A DNA stretch of 64,000 nt from Hoeflea sp. IMCC20628 (GCF_001011155.1 NZ_CP011479.1:390501-454500); one strand, 5' to 3'. Positions 10,779-20,980 are shown, counted from the stretch's first letter. Notes: generated by a model not told the origin, from the letters alone. Numbers and translations are program-made.

Positions 10779-10800
10779 AGCCCGTTTCCAAAAACGTGGT

Positions 10801-11256
10801 TCAGGCAGGTACGACTGTCAGACCGCCCGCCTGAGCCGCAATAATGCGCACGCGGGCTCCCGCTGGCATGTCCGGTCCCTGGACGATCCAGGTCGTGTCA
10901 TCAAGCCGGATGCGGCCCTTGCCCTCGGCGATGGGCTCTTCCAGTGTTGCCGTTCTGCCGACAAGGCCTTCAACGCGGCGGTTGAGCATCGGCTGGTCGC
11001 TTTCAGTGTTTGATCCCGCGATCCGGCGACCGACCAAGGCGAAGGCTATGGCCAGAACAGCGAAAACCAGGAGCTGCAATTGCCAGCCCCAGATTTCCGA
11101 CCCCCACAACGGGAATGATACTGCTCCGACCACAATCGCGGCCAATCCGATCCAGAGCAGGAAAACGCCCGGGATCAGGATTTCCAGCCCGAGCAGGATC
11201 AAGCCGACAATCCACCAGGTCCATGGACCTAGTTCTGCAGCCAGTCCGGCAATCAT
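10801..11256 (-). CDS. NfeD family membrane protein
   Basis: A 151-residue protein with hydrophobic segments at about 12-40 (including [20 protein letters not shown]) and about 55-75, followed by a C-terminal OB-fold domain (about 90-150) with the motif GRTATLEEP. NfeD proteins partner SPFH/stomatin proteins and influence membrane microdomains and the stability of some membrane proteins. The ATG overlaps the stop codon of the upstream SPFH gene (ATGA), so the two are translationally coupled. Confidence 0.9.
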   Translation of the reverse strand: MIAGLAAELGPWTWWIVGLILLGLEILIPGVFLLWIGLAAIVVGAVSFPLWGSEIWGWQLQLLVFAVLAIAFALVGRRIAGSNTESDQPMLNRRVEGLVGRTATLEEPIAEGKGRIRLDDTTWIVQGPDMPAGARVRIIAAQAGGLTVVPA

Positions 11257-12281
11257 GCGTCCCGCTCCGTGTCAGAACCTGTTGAAAAGCCTGGTATCGT
11301 GCTGCTGCGGGGCTGACGCGGCGGCTGGGCAGGCGCACGGGGCTGGCTGGGCGCTGACGGACCGCCATCCTTGCCGAACACTTCCTGCGCGATCGCGCCG
11401 ATGCCGCCCAATGAGCCGATCAACGAAGAGGCTTCCAGCGGCATCAGGATGACCTTGTGGTTGGGTGCCGAGGCCATCTGTCCAAGCGCTTCGGTGTATT
11501 TCTGCGCGACGAAGTAATTGATTGCGGTGACGTCGCCTTCGGAGATGGCGACCGACATCATTGTCGTCGCCTTGGCTTCCGCTTCGGCGAGGCGTTCACG
11601 GGCCTCTGCGTCACGGAACGCAGCGTCCCTGCGGCCCTCGGCTTCGAGAATGGCGGACTGCTTGGCCCCTTCGGCGCGCAAGATCTGTGAATTGCGCGAG
11701 CCTTCGGCTTCCAGGATATCCGCGCGCTTTTCGCGCTCGGCCTTCATCTGCCGGCCCATGGCTTCGACCAGATCCACTGGCGGGGCGATATCCTTAATCT
11801 CGACGCGGGTGATCTTGATGCCCCAGGGCGCGGCTGCCTGATCAACGACTTTCAGCAATCGGTCATTGATGGCGTCGCGATTGGACAGCAGCTCATCAAG
11901 ATCCATCGATCCCATCACCGAGCGGATGTTGGTCATGGTCAGGTTGAGCAGCGCCTGTTCAAGGTTTGAAACCTGATAGGCGGCCTCCGCAGCGTTAAGC
12001 ACCTGATAAAACGAAACCGCGTCGGCAGAAACCGAGGCATTATCACGGGTGATGACTTCCTGGGTGGGGATGTCTAGCACCTGCTCCATGATGTTGATCT
12101 TGCGGCCGACGCGGTCGACGAAAGGGACAATGATGTTCAGCCCCGGTGTCAGCGTCTTGGTGTAGCGGCCAAACCGTTCGACTGTGAAGGCAAAGCCTTG
12201 TGGCACGGTCTTGATTCCGGAAAACAGAACCAGAATTGCAATGACAACGACGACAATGACCGTAATATCCAGTCCCAACAT
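11253..12281 (-). CDS. SPFH/stomatin-like membrane protein (QmcA type)
   Basis: A 342-residue protein with one N-terminal membrane segment ([17 protein letters not shown]) followed by the SPFH/Band 7 domain ([21 protein letters not shown]...) and an Ala/Glu-rich helical region (about 190-250) that forms the usual coiled-coil oligomerisation segment. The C-terminus is Pro/Gln-rich. Such proteins scaffold membrane microdomains and modulate membrane proteases. It is the first gene of a two-gene operon with nfeD. Confidence 0.93.
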   Translation of the reverse strand: MLGLDITVIVVVVIAILVLFSGIKTVPQGFAFTVERFGRYTKTLTPGLNIIVPFVDRVGRKINIMEQVLDIPTQEVITRDNASVSADAVSFYQVLNAAEAAYQVSNLEQALLNLTMTNIRSVMGSMDLDELLSNRDAINDRLLKVVDQAAAPWGIKITRVEIKDIAPPVDLVEAMGRQMKAEREKRADILEAEGSRNSQILRAEGAKQSAILEAEGRRDAAFRDAEARERLAEAEAKATTMMSVAISEGDVTAINYFVAQKYTEALGQMASAPNHKVILMPLEASSLIGSLGGIGAIAQEVFGKDGGPSAPSQPRAPAQPPRQPRSSTIPGFSTGSDTERDA

Positions 12282-12426
12282 ACCTTAGACCTCCTGAGCC
12301 TCAAATTCTGATTTTTGCGGACCTTTCCACACCGCTGGTCAGTCCCGCAAGACTTATCCATCTGCCGGGCTCACTATCTTCGCACATTTCGCCGGACTGC
12401 TGGCTTCGCGCGTTGATCAGGCGGGC

Positions 12427-13503
12427 TCAGACCCAGCCCTGCAACTCGCGCCGTACTATGGTTTCGATCACCTTCATTCCGCCCTCGGAATCATTGAGGC
12501 AGGGGATATGGCTGAATTTCTCGCCACCATTCTCATGGAACGATTCAGCGGCCTCGACAGCGATTTCCTCAAGTGTTTCCAGGCAATCGGACACGAAGCC
12601 GGGATTGATCACCGCTATGCGCTTCACGCCATCCTGGGCCAGCTTTTCAACCGTTTTGTCGGTGTAAGGCTGGAGCCACTCTTCCGGACCGAAGCGCGAC
12701 TGAAACGTCGGCATCAGTTTTTCCTTTGGCCAGCCCAGCCGCTCACGCACCAGTCGCGCGGTTTTCAGGCATTGGCAGTGATAGGGGTCGCCCTTGAGGA
12801 AATAGGATTTTGGAATGCCATGGAAGGACGTCAGCACGATTTCCGGTTCCCAGTCGAGACCGGCGATATGGGTCTCGATGGACTGGGCAATTGCGTCGAT
12901 GTAAGCCGGATCGTCATGATAGGGCGGAACGGTTCTCAGTGCAGGCTGCCAGCGCATGTCCATCAAGGCCTGAAATGCCTTGTCATTGACGGTTGCGGTG
13001 GTGGCAGCGGCATATTGCGGGTACAGCGGAAACAGCACGATGCGGTCACAGCCGGCATCCTTGAGTGCCTGCAACTTGTCCGGAATTGACGGCTGGCCGT
13101 AGCGCATTGCCCAGTCGACCATCACCGAAGGATGTGATGCCAGCGTTGCGCCGAGTTTGTCAGCCTGGTTGCGGGTATAGGTCCGCAGATAGCTTTCGTC
13201 GAGATCCTTGTTCCAGATCGTCTCGTAGGCTTTGCCGACCCGTCCGGGCCTTGTGTTGAGCACGATGCCGAACAGGATCGGGTACCAGAAGAAGCGCGAC
13301 CATTCGATCACCCGTTTGTCGGTGAGGAACTCCTTGAGATAGCGCCGCATGGATTTGTAATCGGTGCCGTCGGGCGTGCCGAGATTGACAAGCAGGACGC
13401 CAACTTTCTGGATTTTGACTGGCGGATGTTCGGGCGGCAGCTTGCCCACTGCACGGCTGGCCTCGTCAGACAGGTTCACACGGGTGTTCAAGGTAGCGTC
13501 CAT
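12427..13503 (-). CDS. hemH: Ferrochelatase
   Basis: A 358-residue enzyme that inserts Fe2+ into protoporphyrin IX in the last step of protoheme synthesis. Family features are VGVLLVNLGTPD near residue 35, the substrate-binding FHGIPKSY with the conserved His, SRFGPEEWLQPYT, and the C-terminal INPGFVSDCLETLEE. The roughly 30 N-terminal residues before the conserved core are variable. It stands alone between convergent and divergent neighbours, with no other heme gene in view. Confidence 0.96.
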   Translation of the reverse strand: MDATLNTRVNLSDEASRAVGKLPPEHPPVKIQKVGVLLVNLGTPDGTDYKSMRRYLKEFLTDKRVIEWSRFFWYPILFGIVLNTRPGRVGKAYETIWNKDLDESYLRTYTRNQADKLGATLASHPSVMVDWAMRYGQPSIPDKLQALKDAGCDRIVLFPLYPQYAAATTATVNDKAFQALMDMRWQPALRTVPPYHDDPAYIDAIAQSIETHIAGLDWEPEIVLTSFHGIPKSYFLKGDPYHCQCLKTARLVRERLGWPKEKLMPTFQSRFGPEEWLQPYTDKTVEKLAQDGVKRIAVINPGFVSDCLETLEEIAVEAAESFHENGGEKFSHIPCLNDSEGGMKVIETIVRRELQGWV

Positions 13504-13606
13504 TTCGTTTGTATCGCGGGGTTACATCAGTGTTGTTTGGGAACATAGAGACGCGGGCAGACAAATCAATCACCTGCGGATCGGAGATCAATCTTTCCAC
13601 GAACGC

Positions 13607-13630
13607 AAAAGGGCCCGGAAAACCGGGCCC
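13607..13630 (-). terminator. Intrinsic terminator of the 5'-nucleotidase gene
   Basis: On the minus strand GGGCCCGG, a TTTT loop and CCGGGCCC form a perfect 8-bp GC-rich stem, followed by TTTT. It begins 27 bp after the stop codon of the 5'-nucleotidase gene. Confidence 0.85.
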
Positions 13631-13656
13631 TTGCACATGTCGGATTGAAACCTGCC

Positions 13657-15633
13657 TTACTTGGCGGGGATGGACAGCGTTTCGCCGACCACCAGATTTT
13701 TCGGATTCGCCGATGGATTGGCTTCCGCAATCATGTTCCACATATTGGCATCACCATAATAGGTTTTGGCCAGGTCCCACAGGTTGTCGCCGGAAGCCAC
13801 AATGTGCTCCTTGCCTGTCATTGCTGCGTCAGCCGGTGCTTCCTTGGTCATCGTCGCGTCTTCGCTCGGCGCGGCTTCCTCGGAAATCATCGGTGCGGAG
13901 GTGGTCAGGTCCTTCGAGCCAGGCAGCGGCTCGGGAATCTGGATGGTTGGTTCAGCTGGAGCTGCTTCTGCATCAACCGCAGGAGCCGCTTCCTCTGCAG
14001 CCGGAGTTGCTTCGGTCATCGGCTTCATTGCGGCGGCCATCACACGGCCGTCGGTGTAGGGTGTGTAGGGGTTGTTCTTGGCAAGATAGTCAGCGACCAC
14101 CTGTTCAAGACCGGGGCCGAAGTCATAGGCGTTCATGCCGGCCGTGCTGAAGATGGAATAGCCGTCGCCGCCGCCGCGCATATAGTTGTTGGTGGCCACC
14201 GAATAGACTGTTTCCGGATCGATAGGCTCGAAGCCATCACCCTTTTTGACCTCGACGGAGACAATCCGTGAACCCGCTTCGGCATCCTTGTCGAAGGTGT
14301 AGCGAAGGCCTGCCACCTGTGCGAAGCGACCGCCGCCTTCCTCAATCTGGCTGGCGCCGTTTTCGAGTGCTGCGACAATGTCGGCACCCTTCATCTGGAA
14401 TGTTGCCAGCGTGTTCTGGAACGGAAGCACGCCAAGGACTTCACCCATGGTGATTTCGCCTGAATCAATGGAGGCACGCAGTCCGCCACCATTCTGAATG
14501 GCGATGGTGACGCCCTGATCGGCAACGCGGTCGATCATCGCGTCAGCCACCAGATTGCCCATTTCGCATTCACCGGCACGGCAGGTGTCGCGGCTGCCGT
14601 CGATATCCTTGGTGGATGCCGAAACAATTGTGGTTTTCAATTCTTCGATCGGCGCGCCGAGTTCCTTGATGCGGGCGAGAACGCCTTCATCGGGGATAAT
14701 CGAGTTGTCGAGCAGCAATGGATCGCCCTTTGCTTCCTTGACCACGCCATTGTCGTCGAAAGTCACCGAGAACTCGCCGAGGTATTTCGAGTAGGAGGCG
14801 GCTTGTGTCACCGGCACCTTGTAGCCCTCGGGATTGTCGATCATCGTCGGGTAGGGGCCTTCAGCCTTGTCGTCGGTGTTGGACAACAGGGAATGAGAGT
14901 GGCCGCCGACGACCACGTCGACACCCGGGATCTGGGCGATCAGTTCCTTGTCGCGGACGTAACCGACATGGGTCAGGGCGATGATCTTGTTGACGCCCAT
15001 GGCCTGGAGCTTTTCGACTTCGGCTGTGATCGACAGGATGTCATCGGCAATCAGGATGTTGGGGCCGGGGGAGGCAATATCAGGCGTGTCGTTGGTCACT
15101 GCACCGATGATGCCGATTTTTTCGCCGCCGACTTCCAGAACAATCGAAGGCTTGATCCGGTCGCCGACTTTGGAGGAAGCGCTGGCGGCCACGTTGGCGG
15201 ACAGTACCGGGAACTCGATGACGTCGAGGAAGGGGGCCAGCGCATCTTCGCCGTCGTCGAACTCATGGTTGCCCACGGTCATGGCGTCGAATTTCATCTG
15301 GTTGAGGAACTCGGCTTCAACCGTGCCCTTGTAGGTGGTGTAAAACAGCGAACCCTGAAAATTATCGCCACCGTTGAGGAGCAAAACATTGCCGCCTTCA
15401 AGCGCCTGCCGGCGATCGGCGATGGCAGTCACCAGTCGAGCCGCGCCACCGAAGCACTTGCCTTCGGTTTCGTCATCTGCAGAGCAGGTGGATTCATATT
15501 TGTTGTTGGATTCGATGCGGCTGTGCCAGTCATTGATGTGCAGGATATTCAATGTGTAATCTGCAAAGGCCGCGCCTGAGCTCAGTCCCAGTATCGATAC
15601 GGACATAAGCGCGCGTTTGATGAGTGTGTTCAT
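13657..15633 (-). CDS. Secreted 5'-nucleotidase/metallophosphatase with C-terminal LysM
   Basis: A 658-residue exported protein (signal peptide ...SSGAAFA, about 1-24). The calcineurin-like phosphoesterase domain (about 26-260) carries the metal motifs LHINDWHSR, NGGDNFQGS, GNHEFDDG and GGHSHS. A 5'-nucleotidase C-terminal domain (about 330-510) contains NGGGLRASI and the substrate-stacking motif NNYMRGGGDGY. A Pro/Ala/Glu-rich linker of about 90 residues leads to a LysM domain (about 608-657, SGDNLWDLAKTYYGD). The family hydrolyses periplasmic nucleotides, UDP-sugars or cyclic nucleotides to feed salvage. The LysM tail suggests anchoring to peptidoglycan. The start has GGGAG upstream. Confidence 0.93.
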   Translation of the reverse strand: MNTLIKRALMSVSILGLSSGAAFADYTLNILHINDWHSRIESNNKYESTCSADDETEGKCFGGAARLVTAIADRRQALEGGNVLLLNGGDNFQGSLFYTTYKGTVEAEFLNQMKFDAMTVGNHEFDDGEDALAPFLDVIEFPVLSANVAASASSKVGDRIKPSIVLEVGGEKIGIIGAVTNDTPDIASPGPNILIADDILSITAEVEKLQAMGVNKIIALTHVGYVRDKELIAQIPGVDVVVGGHSHSLLSNTDDKAEGPYPTMIDNPEGYKVPVTQAASYSKYLGEFSVTFDDNGVVKEAKGDPLLLDNSIIPDEGVLARIKELGAPIEELKTTIVSASTKDIDGSRDTCRAGECEMGNLVADAMIDRVADQGVTIAIQNGGGLRASIDSGEITMGEVLGVLPFQNTLATFQMKGADIVAALENGASQIEEGGGRFAQVAGLRYTFDKDAEAGSRIVSVEVKKGDGFEPIDPETVYSVATNNYMRGGGDGYSIFSTAGMNAYDFGPGLEQVVADYLAKNNPYTPYTDGRVMAAAMKPMTEATPAAEEAAPAVDAEAAPAEPTIQIPEPLPGSKDLTTSAPMISEEAAPSEDATMTKEAPADAAMTGKEHIVASGDNLWDLAKTYYGDANMWNMIAEANPSANPKNLVVGETLSIPAK

Positions 15634-15773
15634 GGAATGGCTCCCGGTTTCGATGTTCCCAGTTCACTGGCAATCCAAACTTCGGAGTACGCAGCAGACT
15701 TTTCCCGATGGTTTCATTATCGGCGGTGAACATCAAGAGCCAAGCGCCAGGATCACCCGAAATCCGGCTGTTT

Positions 15774-17027
15774 TCAGGCTGAATAATCTCGCTCGTCAGC
15801 TATTACCTTGCCATCGTTGGGAAGGCTTCCGGGCGGAGTGATCTCGACCTTGCCGCGCAGCTTGGTGATGGCAGCCAGAGTTGCCTCGATTGCTGCAGCT
15901 TCCGGTGTTGCACCCGGAACAGGCTCGGCCATAAGGGTCATCGTGTCGGCATCGTCTGACCGGCCGACGACCAGCCGCGCGCGGGCGATTTCAGGGTGCG
16001 CCTTGAGCACTTCGGACACCTGCTTGGGGTCGACGAACATGCCTTTGATCTTGGTTCGCTGATCGGCGCGGCCCATCCAGCCCTGAATTCGCGGACCTGT
16101 CCGGCCGCAGGGCGACAGGCCAGTCAGGATCGCCGACAAATCTCCGGTTCCGAAGCGGACCAGCGGATAGCCGGGGTTTAGCGTGGTGACGACGAGTTCG
16201 CCGACTTCGCCTTCGGGGACGGGATCATTGGTCCCGGGGCGGACGATTTCGACAATCATATCCTCATTGACGATCATGCCGGGGTGCGGCGCGCCATTGG
16301 CGTCAGCGCTTTCATAAGCGATAACTCCCAGATCGGCAGTTGCATAGCATTGAAGCACCGACACATGCCGGTCAGTGTAATATTGTCGCAGGGATGGAAA
16401 CAGCGCGCCGCCAGAGACCAGCGCCCGTTTTATCGAAGACATGTCGCGGCCCAGTTCGTCGGCCTTTTCGAGAATTGTCTTGAGATAATCAGGTGTACCG
16501 GTGAACCCCGACGGCTTGAGCTTCGAAGCTGCATCGACTTGCGCTTCGGTATTGCCGACGCCTGCGGGGAACACCAGGCATCCCAGGGCACGGGCGCCTT
16601 CATCGAGAATGAAGCCACCCGGGGTCATGTGATAGGCAAGGCTGTTGTGAACCATGTCACCAGCCCGGAAGCCTGCAGCAAACAGCGCGCGGGCCGAAGC
16701 CCAGGGATCAACGCCAAGCCCTTGCGGTTCCCACACCGGTCCCGGTGACATGAACACACGGTTGCCCTTCAAGGCCTCCGGATCGGCAAGCCCGCCGAAG
16801 GGCGGATTGGCGTGCTGCATCTGCATCAAGTCGGGTTTGCGCAACACCGGAAGTGTCGCCAAGGCCGCCTTGTTCACGAGTTTTTCGGGGTCGGGATGAC
16901 CGAGCCAGGCATCAAGGGCCGGGAGCCGCTCAAGACTGCGGCTCAGCAGGGTCCGCAGGGTCTCGAATGTTTGCTGCTCGCGCGCGTCGGGCGTGCGGGT
17001 TTCACGATCATCGAAATGGCTGGTCAT
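15774..17027 (-). CDS. PaaK-like AMP-dependent CoA ligase
   Basis: A 417-residue protein resembling phenylacetate-CoA ligases of the ANL superfamily, which adenylate an aromatic or aliphatic acid and pass it to CoA. Visible are a short N-terminal helical segment, FTGTPDYLKTIL, SGGALFPSLRQYY, a CYATADLGVIAYES motif in place of the usual Y-x-x-T-E/D core, and the hinge RTKIKGMFVDP before the small C-terminal domain with VVGRSDDADTM. No phenylacetate-degradation genes are near, so the substrate is open. The 140 bp after the upstream nucleotidase gene (15634-15773) holds nothing I recognise. Confidence 0.82.
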   Translation of the reverse strand: MTSHFDDRETRTPDAREQQTFETLRTLLSRSLERLPALDAWLGHPDPEKLVNKAALATLPVLRKPDLMQMQHANPPFGGLADPEALKGNRVFMSPGPVWEPQGLGVDPWASARALFAAGFRAGDMVHNSLAYHMTPGGFILDEGARALGCLVFPAGVGNTEAQVDAASKLKPSGFTGTPDYLKTILEKADELGRDMSSIKRALVSGGALFPSLRQYYTDRHVSVLQCYATADLGVIAYESADANGAPHPGMIVNEDMIVEIVRPGTNDPVPEGEVGELVVTTLNPGYPLVRFGTGDLSAILTGLSPCGRTGPRIQGWMGRADQRTKIKGMFVDPKQVSEVLKAHPEIARARLVVGRSDDADTMTLMAEPVPGATPEAAAIEATLAAITKLRGKVEITPPGSLPNDGKVIADERDYSA

Positions 17028-17088
17028 CGTTGGTGCCTGTGCTTGCTTGCCCGGAGCGCGTCACGGTTCAACTCAACCCCGAAACGTT

Positions 17089-17451
17089 CTAGATGCGGCG
17101 AACCAAGGTGAACTGTGCGCCTGTTGAGGAAGTGCAGTTGAGCTGGGATTGGCCAGCAAGTGCGCAATTTACCCTTGATGTGGTCTGACGCAGCAGTGAA
17201 GTCAGTTCGATTTCGACGATCTGGTCGGATACGTGACGATACGATCCTTCCGCCAGAAGCGAATTGGTATCGGTTGTGCGGGTCTCGAAGCGACCGGCTG
17301 AAAAGCTCGAGATGATGCCGTTGGGGTCAACCCACTGGCCTTCTATGCCCTGAGGTTGCACGGCCATCGGGCGCGGGCTGTAGGACGCTGACTGGCAGGC
17401 GGCCAAAAGGCCGGCGAGAGCGCCAATGGCGATGATGCGGTGCAGTTTCAT
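17089..17451 (-). CDS. Omp10-like outer-membrane lipoprotein
   Basis: A 120-residue lipoprotein. The start MKLHRIIAIGALAGLLAACQ gives a canonical lipobox (LAAC), so Cys19 is the predicted lipidated residue. The mature part has IEGQWVDPNGIISSFSAGRFETRT and a terminal FTLVRRI, resembling the rhizobial/Brucella Omp10 family with a small beta-barrel (AprI-like) fold. A longer reading frame extends to 17538, but the strong ribosome site GAGGGA, 9-14 bases before 17451, decides the start. Confidence 0.82.
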   Translation of the reverse strand: MKLHRIIAIGALAGLLAACQSASYSPRPMAVQPQGIEGQWVDPNGIISSFSAGRFETRTTDTNSLLAEGSYRHVSDQIVEIELTSLLRQTTSRVNCALAGQSQLNCTSSTGAQFTLVRRI

Positions 17452-17585
17452 GGCGCGTGCTTCCCTCGAGCTGTCATCAATACGATTCTTACGATGTAAG
17501 AATGCCGCGCCAGCACGGCGAAAGCAAGGCGGCGGCATTCCGGCCGGCCTGACGGCCGGTCCGGGTGTTGTTGTTCGTGGTCAGT

Positions 17586-19037
17586 CTAACGCACCAGAAC
17601 GTTGCGGAACTGCCAGGGATCGGACTCGTCGATGTCTTCCGGGAACAGTCCGGGACGACCGGTCAACGGGGTCCAGTCGGTGTAGTGGCCTTCGACCGGG
17701 CCGAGATAAGGCGATTGCACTTCGAGGCAGCGCTTGTAGTCGACCTCGTCGGCCTCGACGATACCGGCCTTCGGGTTTTCGAGCGCCCAGACCATGCCGG
17801 CCAGAACAGCCGACGTCACCTGCATGCCGGTGGCGTTCTGATAGGGGGCGAGGCGGCGGGTTTCTTCCAGCGACAGGCGCGAGCCATACCAGTAAGCGTT
17901 CTTGTCGTGGCCATAGAGCAGCACGCCGAGCTCATCGAGCCCCTCGACCAGTTCGTGTTCGTCGAGCACATGCAGCACTGGTTGCGCGGTGCCGCCATTT
18001 CCGAACATCTCATCCAGCGACAGCACGGCATCATTGGCCGGATGGTAGGCGTAATGGCAGGTCGGGCGATAGGAGACGTCGCCTTTCTTGTCCTTGACCG
18101 TGAAGTAATCGGCAATCGAGACCGATTCATTGTGGGTGACAAGGAAGCCGTATTGCGGGCCGGGAGTCGGGCACCAGGTCCGCACGCGGGTGTTGGCGCC
18201 GGGTTGTTCAAGATAGATTGCGGCCTTGCAGCCTTTCTTGTGCTTCTTGGCGTTCTTCGGCATCCATTTTTCATGGGTGCCCCAGCCGAGTTCAGCCGGC
18301 TGCAGGCCTTCAGAGATGAAGCCCTCGACCGACCATGTGTTCCAGAACACGTTGAGCGGCTTTGGCGTCTTGCTCAGCTGCGTGTCGCGTTCGGCGATAT
18401 GCACGCCCTTGACGCCCACTTTCTTCATCAGCTTGGCCCAGCCTTCGCGATCGTGCTGGTCGGGCTCCTTGAACTTGACGTTCAGATCGTTGGCGAGGTT
18501 GACCAGCGCCTGCTTGACGAACCACGAGACCATGCCTGGGTTGGCGCCGCAGGTGGAAACGGCCGTGGTGCCGCCAGGGTTCTTGTTCTTCTCGTGCCGC
18601 AGGGTCTCGCGCAGCGCATAGTTTGTGCGCTCGGAGTTTTTCATGTTCTTGTCGAAGTAGAAGCCGAGCCATGGCTCGATCACCGTGTCGATGTAGAGAA
18701 CGTCGAGCTTGCGGCAGAGCTTGATCAGATCAACCGAGCCGGTATCAACGGAGAGATTGACGCAAAAACCCTGGCCTTCGCCTTCGGTCAGCAGAGGTTT
18801 CAGAAGGTCCTTGTAATTGTCCTTGGTGACATGGGCCTTGATGTGCCTGATGCCGTGCTGGGCAAGGATTTCCATGTCTCCGGCGTCTTCACGCGGATCG
18901 ATGACAACCATCCGGCTCTTGTCGAACTTGAAGTGACGCTCGATCAGCGGCAACGTGCCGCGTCCGATCGATCCGAACCCGATCATCACGATCGGTCCGG
19001 TGATGTCGCCATAGACGGGATAATCCTGCTGGGTCAT
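17586..19037 (-). CDS. hss: Homospermidine synthase
   Basis: A 483-residue NAD-dependent enzyme of the saccharopine dehydrogenase-like fold that builds homospermidine from putrescine (with spermidine as alternative aminobutyl donor), the main long polyamine of many rhizobia. The N-terminal Rossmann motif is VMIGFGSIGRGTLPLIERH (about 18-36). Further conserved segments are DTVIEPW, CGANPGMVSWFVKQAL and WCPTPGPQYGFLVTHNE. Length and sequence match the bacterial enzyme rather than deoxyhypusine synthase-derived types. It is monocistronic here. Confidence 0.95.
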   Translation of the reverse strand: MTQQDYPVYGDITGPIVMIGFGSIGRGTLPLIERHFKFDKSRMVVIDPREDAGDMEILAQHGIRHIKAHVTKDNYKDLLKPLLTEGEGQGFCVNLSVDTGSVDLIKLCRKLDVLYIDTVIEPWLGFYFDKNMKNSERTNYALRETLRHEKNKNPGGTTAVSTCGANPGMVSWFVKQALVNLANDLNVKFKEPDQHDREGWAKLMKKVGVKGVHIAERDTQLSKTPKPLNVFWNTWSVEGFISEGLQPAELGWGTHEKWMPKNAKKHKKGCKAAIYLEQPGANTRVRTWCPTPGPQYGFLVTHNESVSIADYFTVKDKKGDVSYRPTCHYAYHPANDAVLSLDEMFGNGGTAQPVLHVLDEHELVEGLDELGVLLYGHDKNAYWYGSRLSLEETRRLAPYQNATGMQVTSAVLAGMVWALENPKAGIVEADEVDYKRCLEVQSPYLGPVEGHYTDWTPLTGRPGLFPEDIDESDPWQFRNVLVR

Positions 19038-19132
19038 GCCATTCGCTCCATTAACAAGCGCTGCAGCCGTCTGCGGCGGTAGCGGCGGCGTAAATCATAC
19101 TTCGCTGTTACAATAAAGCGAAATCAGATGGC

Positions 19133-20980
19133 TCAGCTGTCCATCGCCTCCAGCTCATCGATCATGCCCTCGATCATCGACAGGCCCTGGTTCCAGAAGC
19201 CGGGATCGGAGGCATCGAGGCCGAAGGGCGCCAGAAGCTCCGAGTGATGCTTGGTGCCGCCAGCCTTGAGCATGTCGAAATAGCGGTCGCGGAATCCTTC
19301 GGGAGACTTTTCGTAGACAGAGTAGAGCGAATTGACCAGGCAATCGCCAAATGCGTAGGCATAGACGTAAAATGGCGAGTGGATGAAATGCGGGATATAG
19401 GCCCAGAATGTCTCATATCCCTCTGACAATTCAACCGCAGGTCCCAGGCTTTCCGATTGAACGTCAAGCCAGAGTTTGCCGAGTTGTTCAGACGTCAGTT
19501 CGCCTTCGCGTCGTGCGGTGTGGACCCGGCGCTCAAATTCGTAAAACGCGATCTGGCGGACCACGGTGTTGATCATGTCCTCGACCTTCTGGGCCAGCAT
19601 GGCCTTGCGCTCGCGGCGGTCGGAGGTGCGCTCGAGCAGGGCGCGGAAGGTCAGCATTTCGCCAAATACCGAGGCGGTTTCGGCCAGGGTCAGCGGCGTC
19701 GAGGACATCAGCGCACCCTGGTCGCCGGCCAATACTTGATGCACGCCATGGCCAAGCTCGTGAGCCAGCGTCATCACGTCGCGCGGTTTGCCCAGATAAT
19801 TGACCAGCACATAGGGATGAACCGAAGGCACGGTCGGATGGGCGAAAGCGCCAGACATCTTGCCGGGACGGCTGGGTGCATCAATCCAGCGTTCGTCAAA
19901 GAAACGACGGGCGATGTCGGCCATTTCCGGCGCAAAGCCATGGTAGGCGGACAGCACCGTGTTCTTGGCCTCATCCCAGGAAATGGTCTCAAGCGGTGTT
20001 TCGGGAAGCGGCGCGTTGCGATCCCAGAACTCGAGCTTTTCAAGGCCAAGCCAGCGGGCTTTCATCGCGTAGTAACGATGCGACAGCCGCGGCGCAGCCT
20101 CGCGCACAGCCTGGGCGAGCGCGTCAACCACCGGCCGTTCGACCCGGTTGGCCAGATGGCGGCTGTCGGCGATGTCTTCGAAGCCGCGCCAGCGGTCGGA
20201 GATTTCCTTGTCCTTGGCCAGCGTGTTGGTAATCAGGGTGAAGGTACGCAAATTTTCCTTGAACGTCGCTGCCAGCGCCTGGCCGGCTTTCTTTCGCTTG
20301 GCACCATCAGCATCCTGCAGCAGAGACAGCGTGTTTTCGAGAGGCAGCTTTTCATCGTCTATGATGAATTCGAGGCTGCCCATGGTCTCGTCGAACAACC
20401 GGTTCCAGGCGGTGTGGCCAGTCATCGACTTTTCATGGAACAATTGCTCGATGCGGTCTTCAAGCTGGTAGGGCCGGTCGAGCCTGAGATCATGGATCCA
20501 GGAAGTGTAGCGCGCGGCGCGGGTGTCGCGGCCTAAACTGTCCTCGATTACCGAGTCTTCGATTCGGTTGAGTTCCAGCGCGAAGAACAGAAGATGTGCG
20601 CTGGCGTCCGTCATCGCGCTTTGCACATCGCCGTAGAATTTGGCGATCTTTGAGTCTGACGTGTCGGAAAAATAGGCCAGTCCGGCGTAGGAAATGATCC
20701 GGCCCATCAATTCCTCGAGCTGTTCATAGGCCTCGATCGCTGCACCCAACCCTTCATCTCCGGAGGTCATTGCGGCTTGGGTGATCCGGCCTTTCCAGCG
20801 CGCTTCGAAGGCTTCGGCGCGGCTTAGGGCTTCGGCGAGGTCGGACTTGAATTCGGGCGCTTCCGGCCCTGAGTAAAGATCATCGAGATTCCATACGGGC
20901 AACTGACCCAAGGCAGCATCCGGTCCCCGGGATGTCGCGGGTGCGTGGACAGGCGCATGGTCCAGAATTGATTTCGGCAT
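19133..20980 (-). CDS. pepF: Oligoendopeptidase F (M3 family)
   Basis: About 615 residues. This cytosolic zinc metallopeptidase degrades short peptides. The zinc motif is HELGHGVHQ (HExxH) with the downstream glutamate in the TASVFGEML region, both typical of M3B peptidases. The N-terminal helical domain (about 60-190) and the GKMSGAFAHPTVPSVHPYV segment also fit. I chose the ATG at 20980; a TTG at 21013 would add 11 residues but has a poorer site. Confidence 0.94.
   Translation of the reverse strand: MPKSILDHAPVHAPATSRGPDAALGQLPVWNLDDLYSGPEAPEFKSDLAEALSRAEAFEARWKGRITQAAMTSGDEGLGAAIEAYEQLEELMGRIISYAGLAYFSDTSDSKIAKFYGDVQSAMTDASAHLLFFALELNRIEDSVIEDSLGRDTRAARYTSWIHDLRLDRPYQLEDRIEQLFHEKSMTGHTAWNRLFDETMGSLEFIIDDEKLPLENTLSLLQDADGAKRKKAGQALAATFKENLRTFTLITNTLAKDKEISDRWRGFEDIADSRHLANRVERPVVDALAQAVREAAPRLSHRYYAMKARWLGLEKLEFWDRNAPLPETPLETISWDEAKNTVLSAYHGFAPEMADIARRFFDERWIDAPSRPGKMSGAFAHPTVPSVHPYVLVNYLGKPRDVMTLAHELGHGVHQVLAGDQGALMSSTPLTLAETASVFGEMLTFRALLERTSDRRERKAMLAQKVEDMINTVVRQIAFYEFERRVHTARREGELTSEQLGKLWLDVQSESLGPAVELSEGYETFWAYIPHFIHSPFYVYAYAFGDCLVNSLYSVYEKSPEGFRDRYFDMLKAGGTKHHSELLAPFGLDASDPGFWNQGLSMIEGMIDELEAMDS

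Noticed and set aside
17452-17538. N-terminal extension of the Omp10-like lipoprotein gene
   Set aside because: It would bury the lipoprotein signal peptide 29 residues inside the protein; the ribosome site supports the shorter start.
17565-19082. Open frame of about 500 codons antisense to homospermidine synthase
   Set aside because: It mirrors the hss reading frame almost exactly; no family resemblance, and hss is unambiguous.
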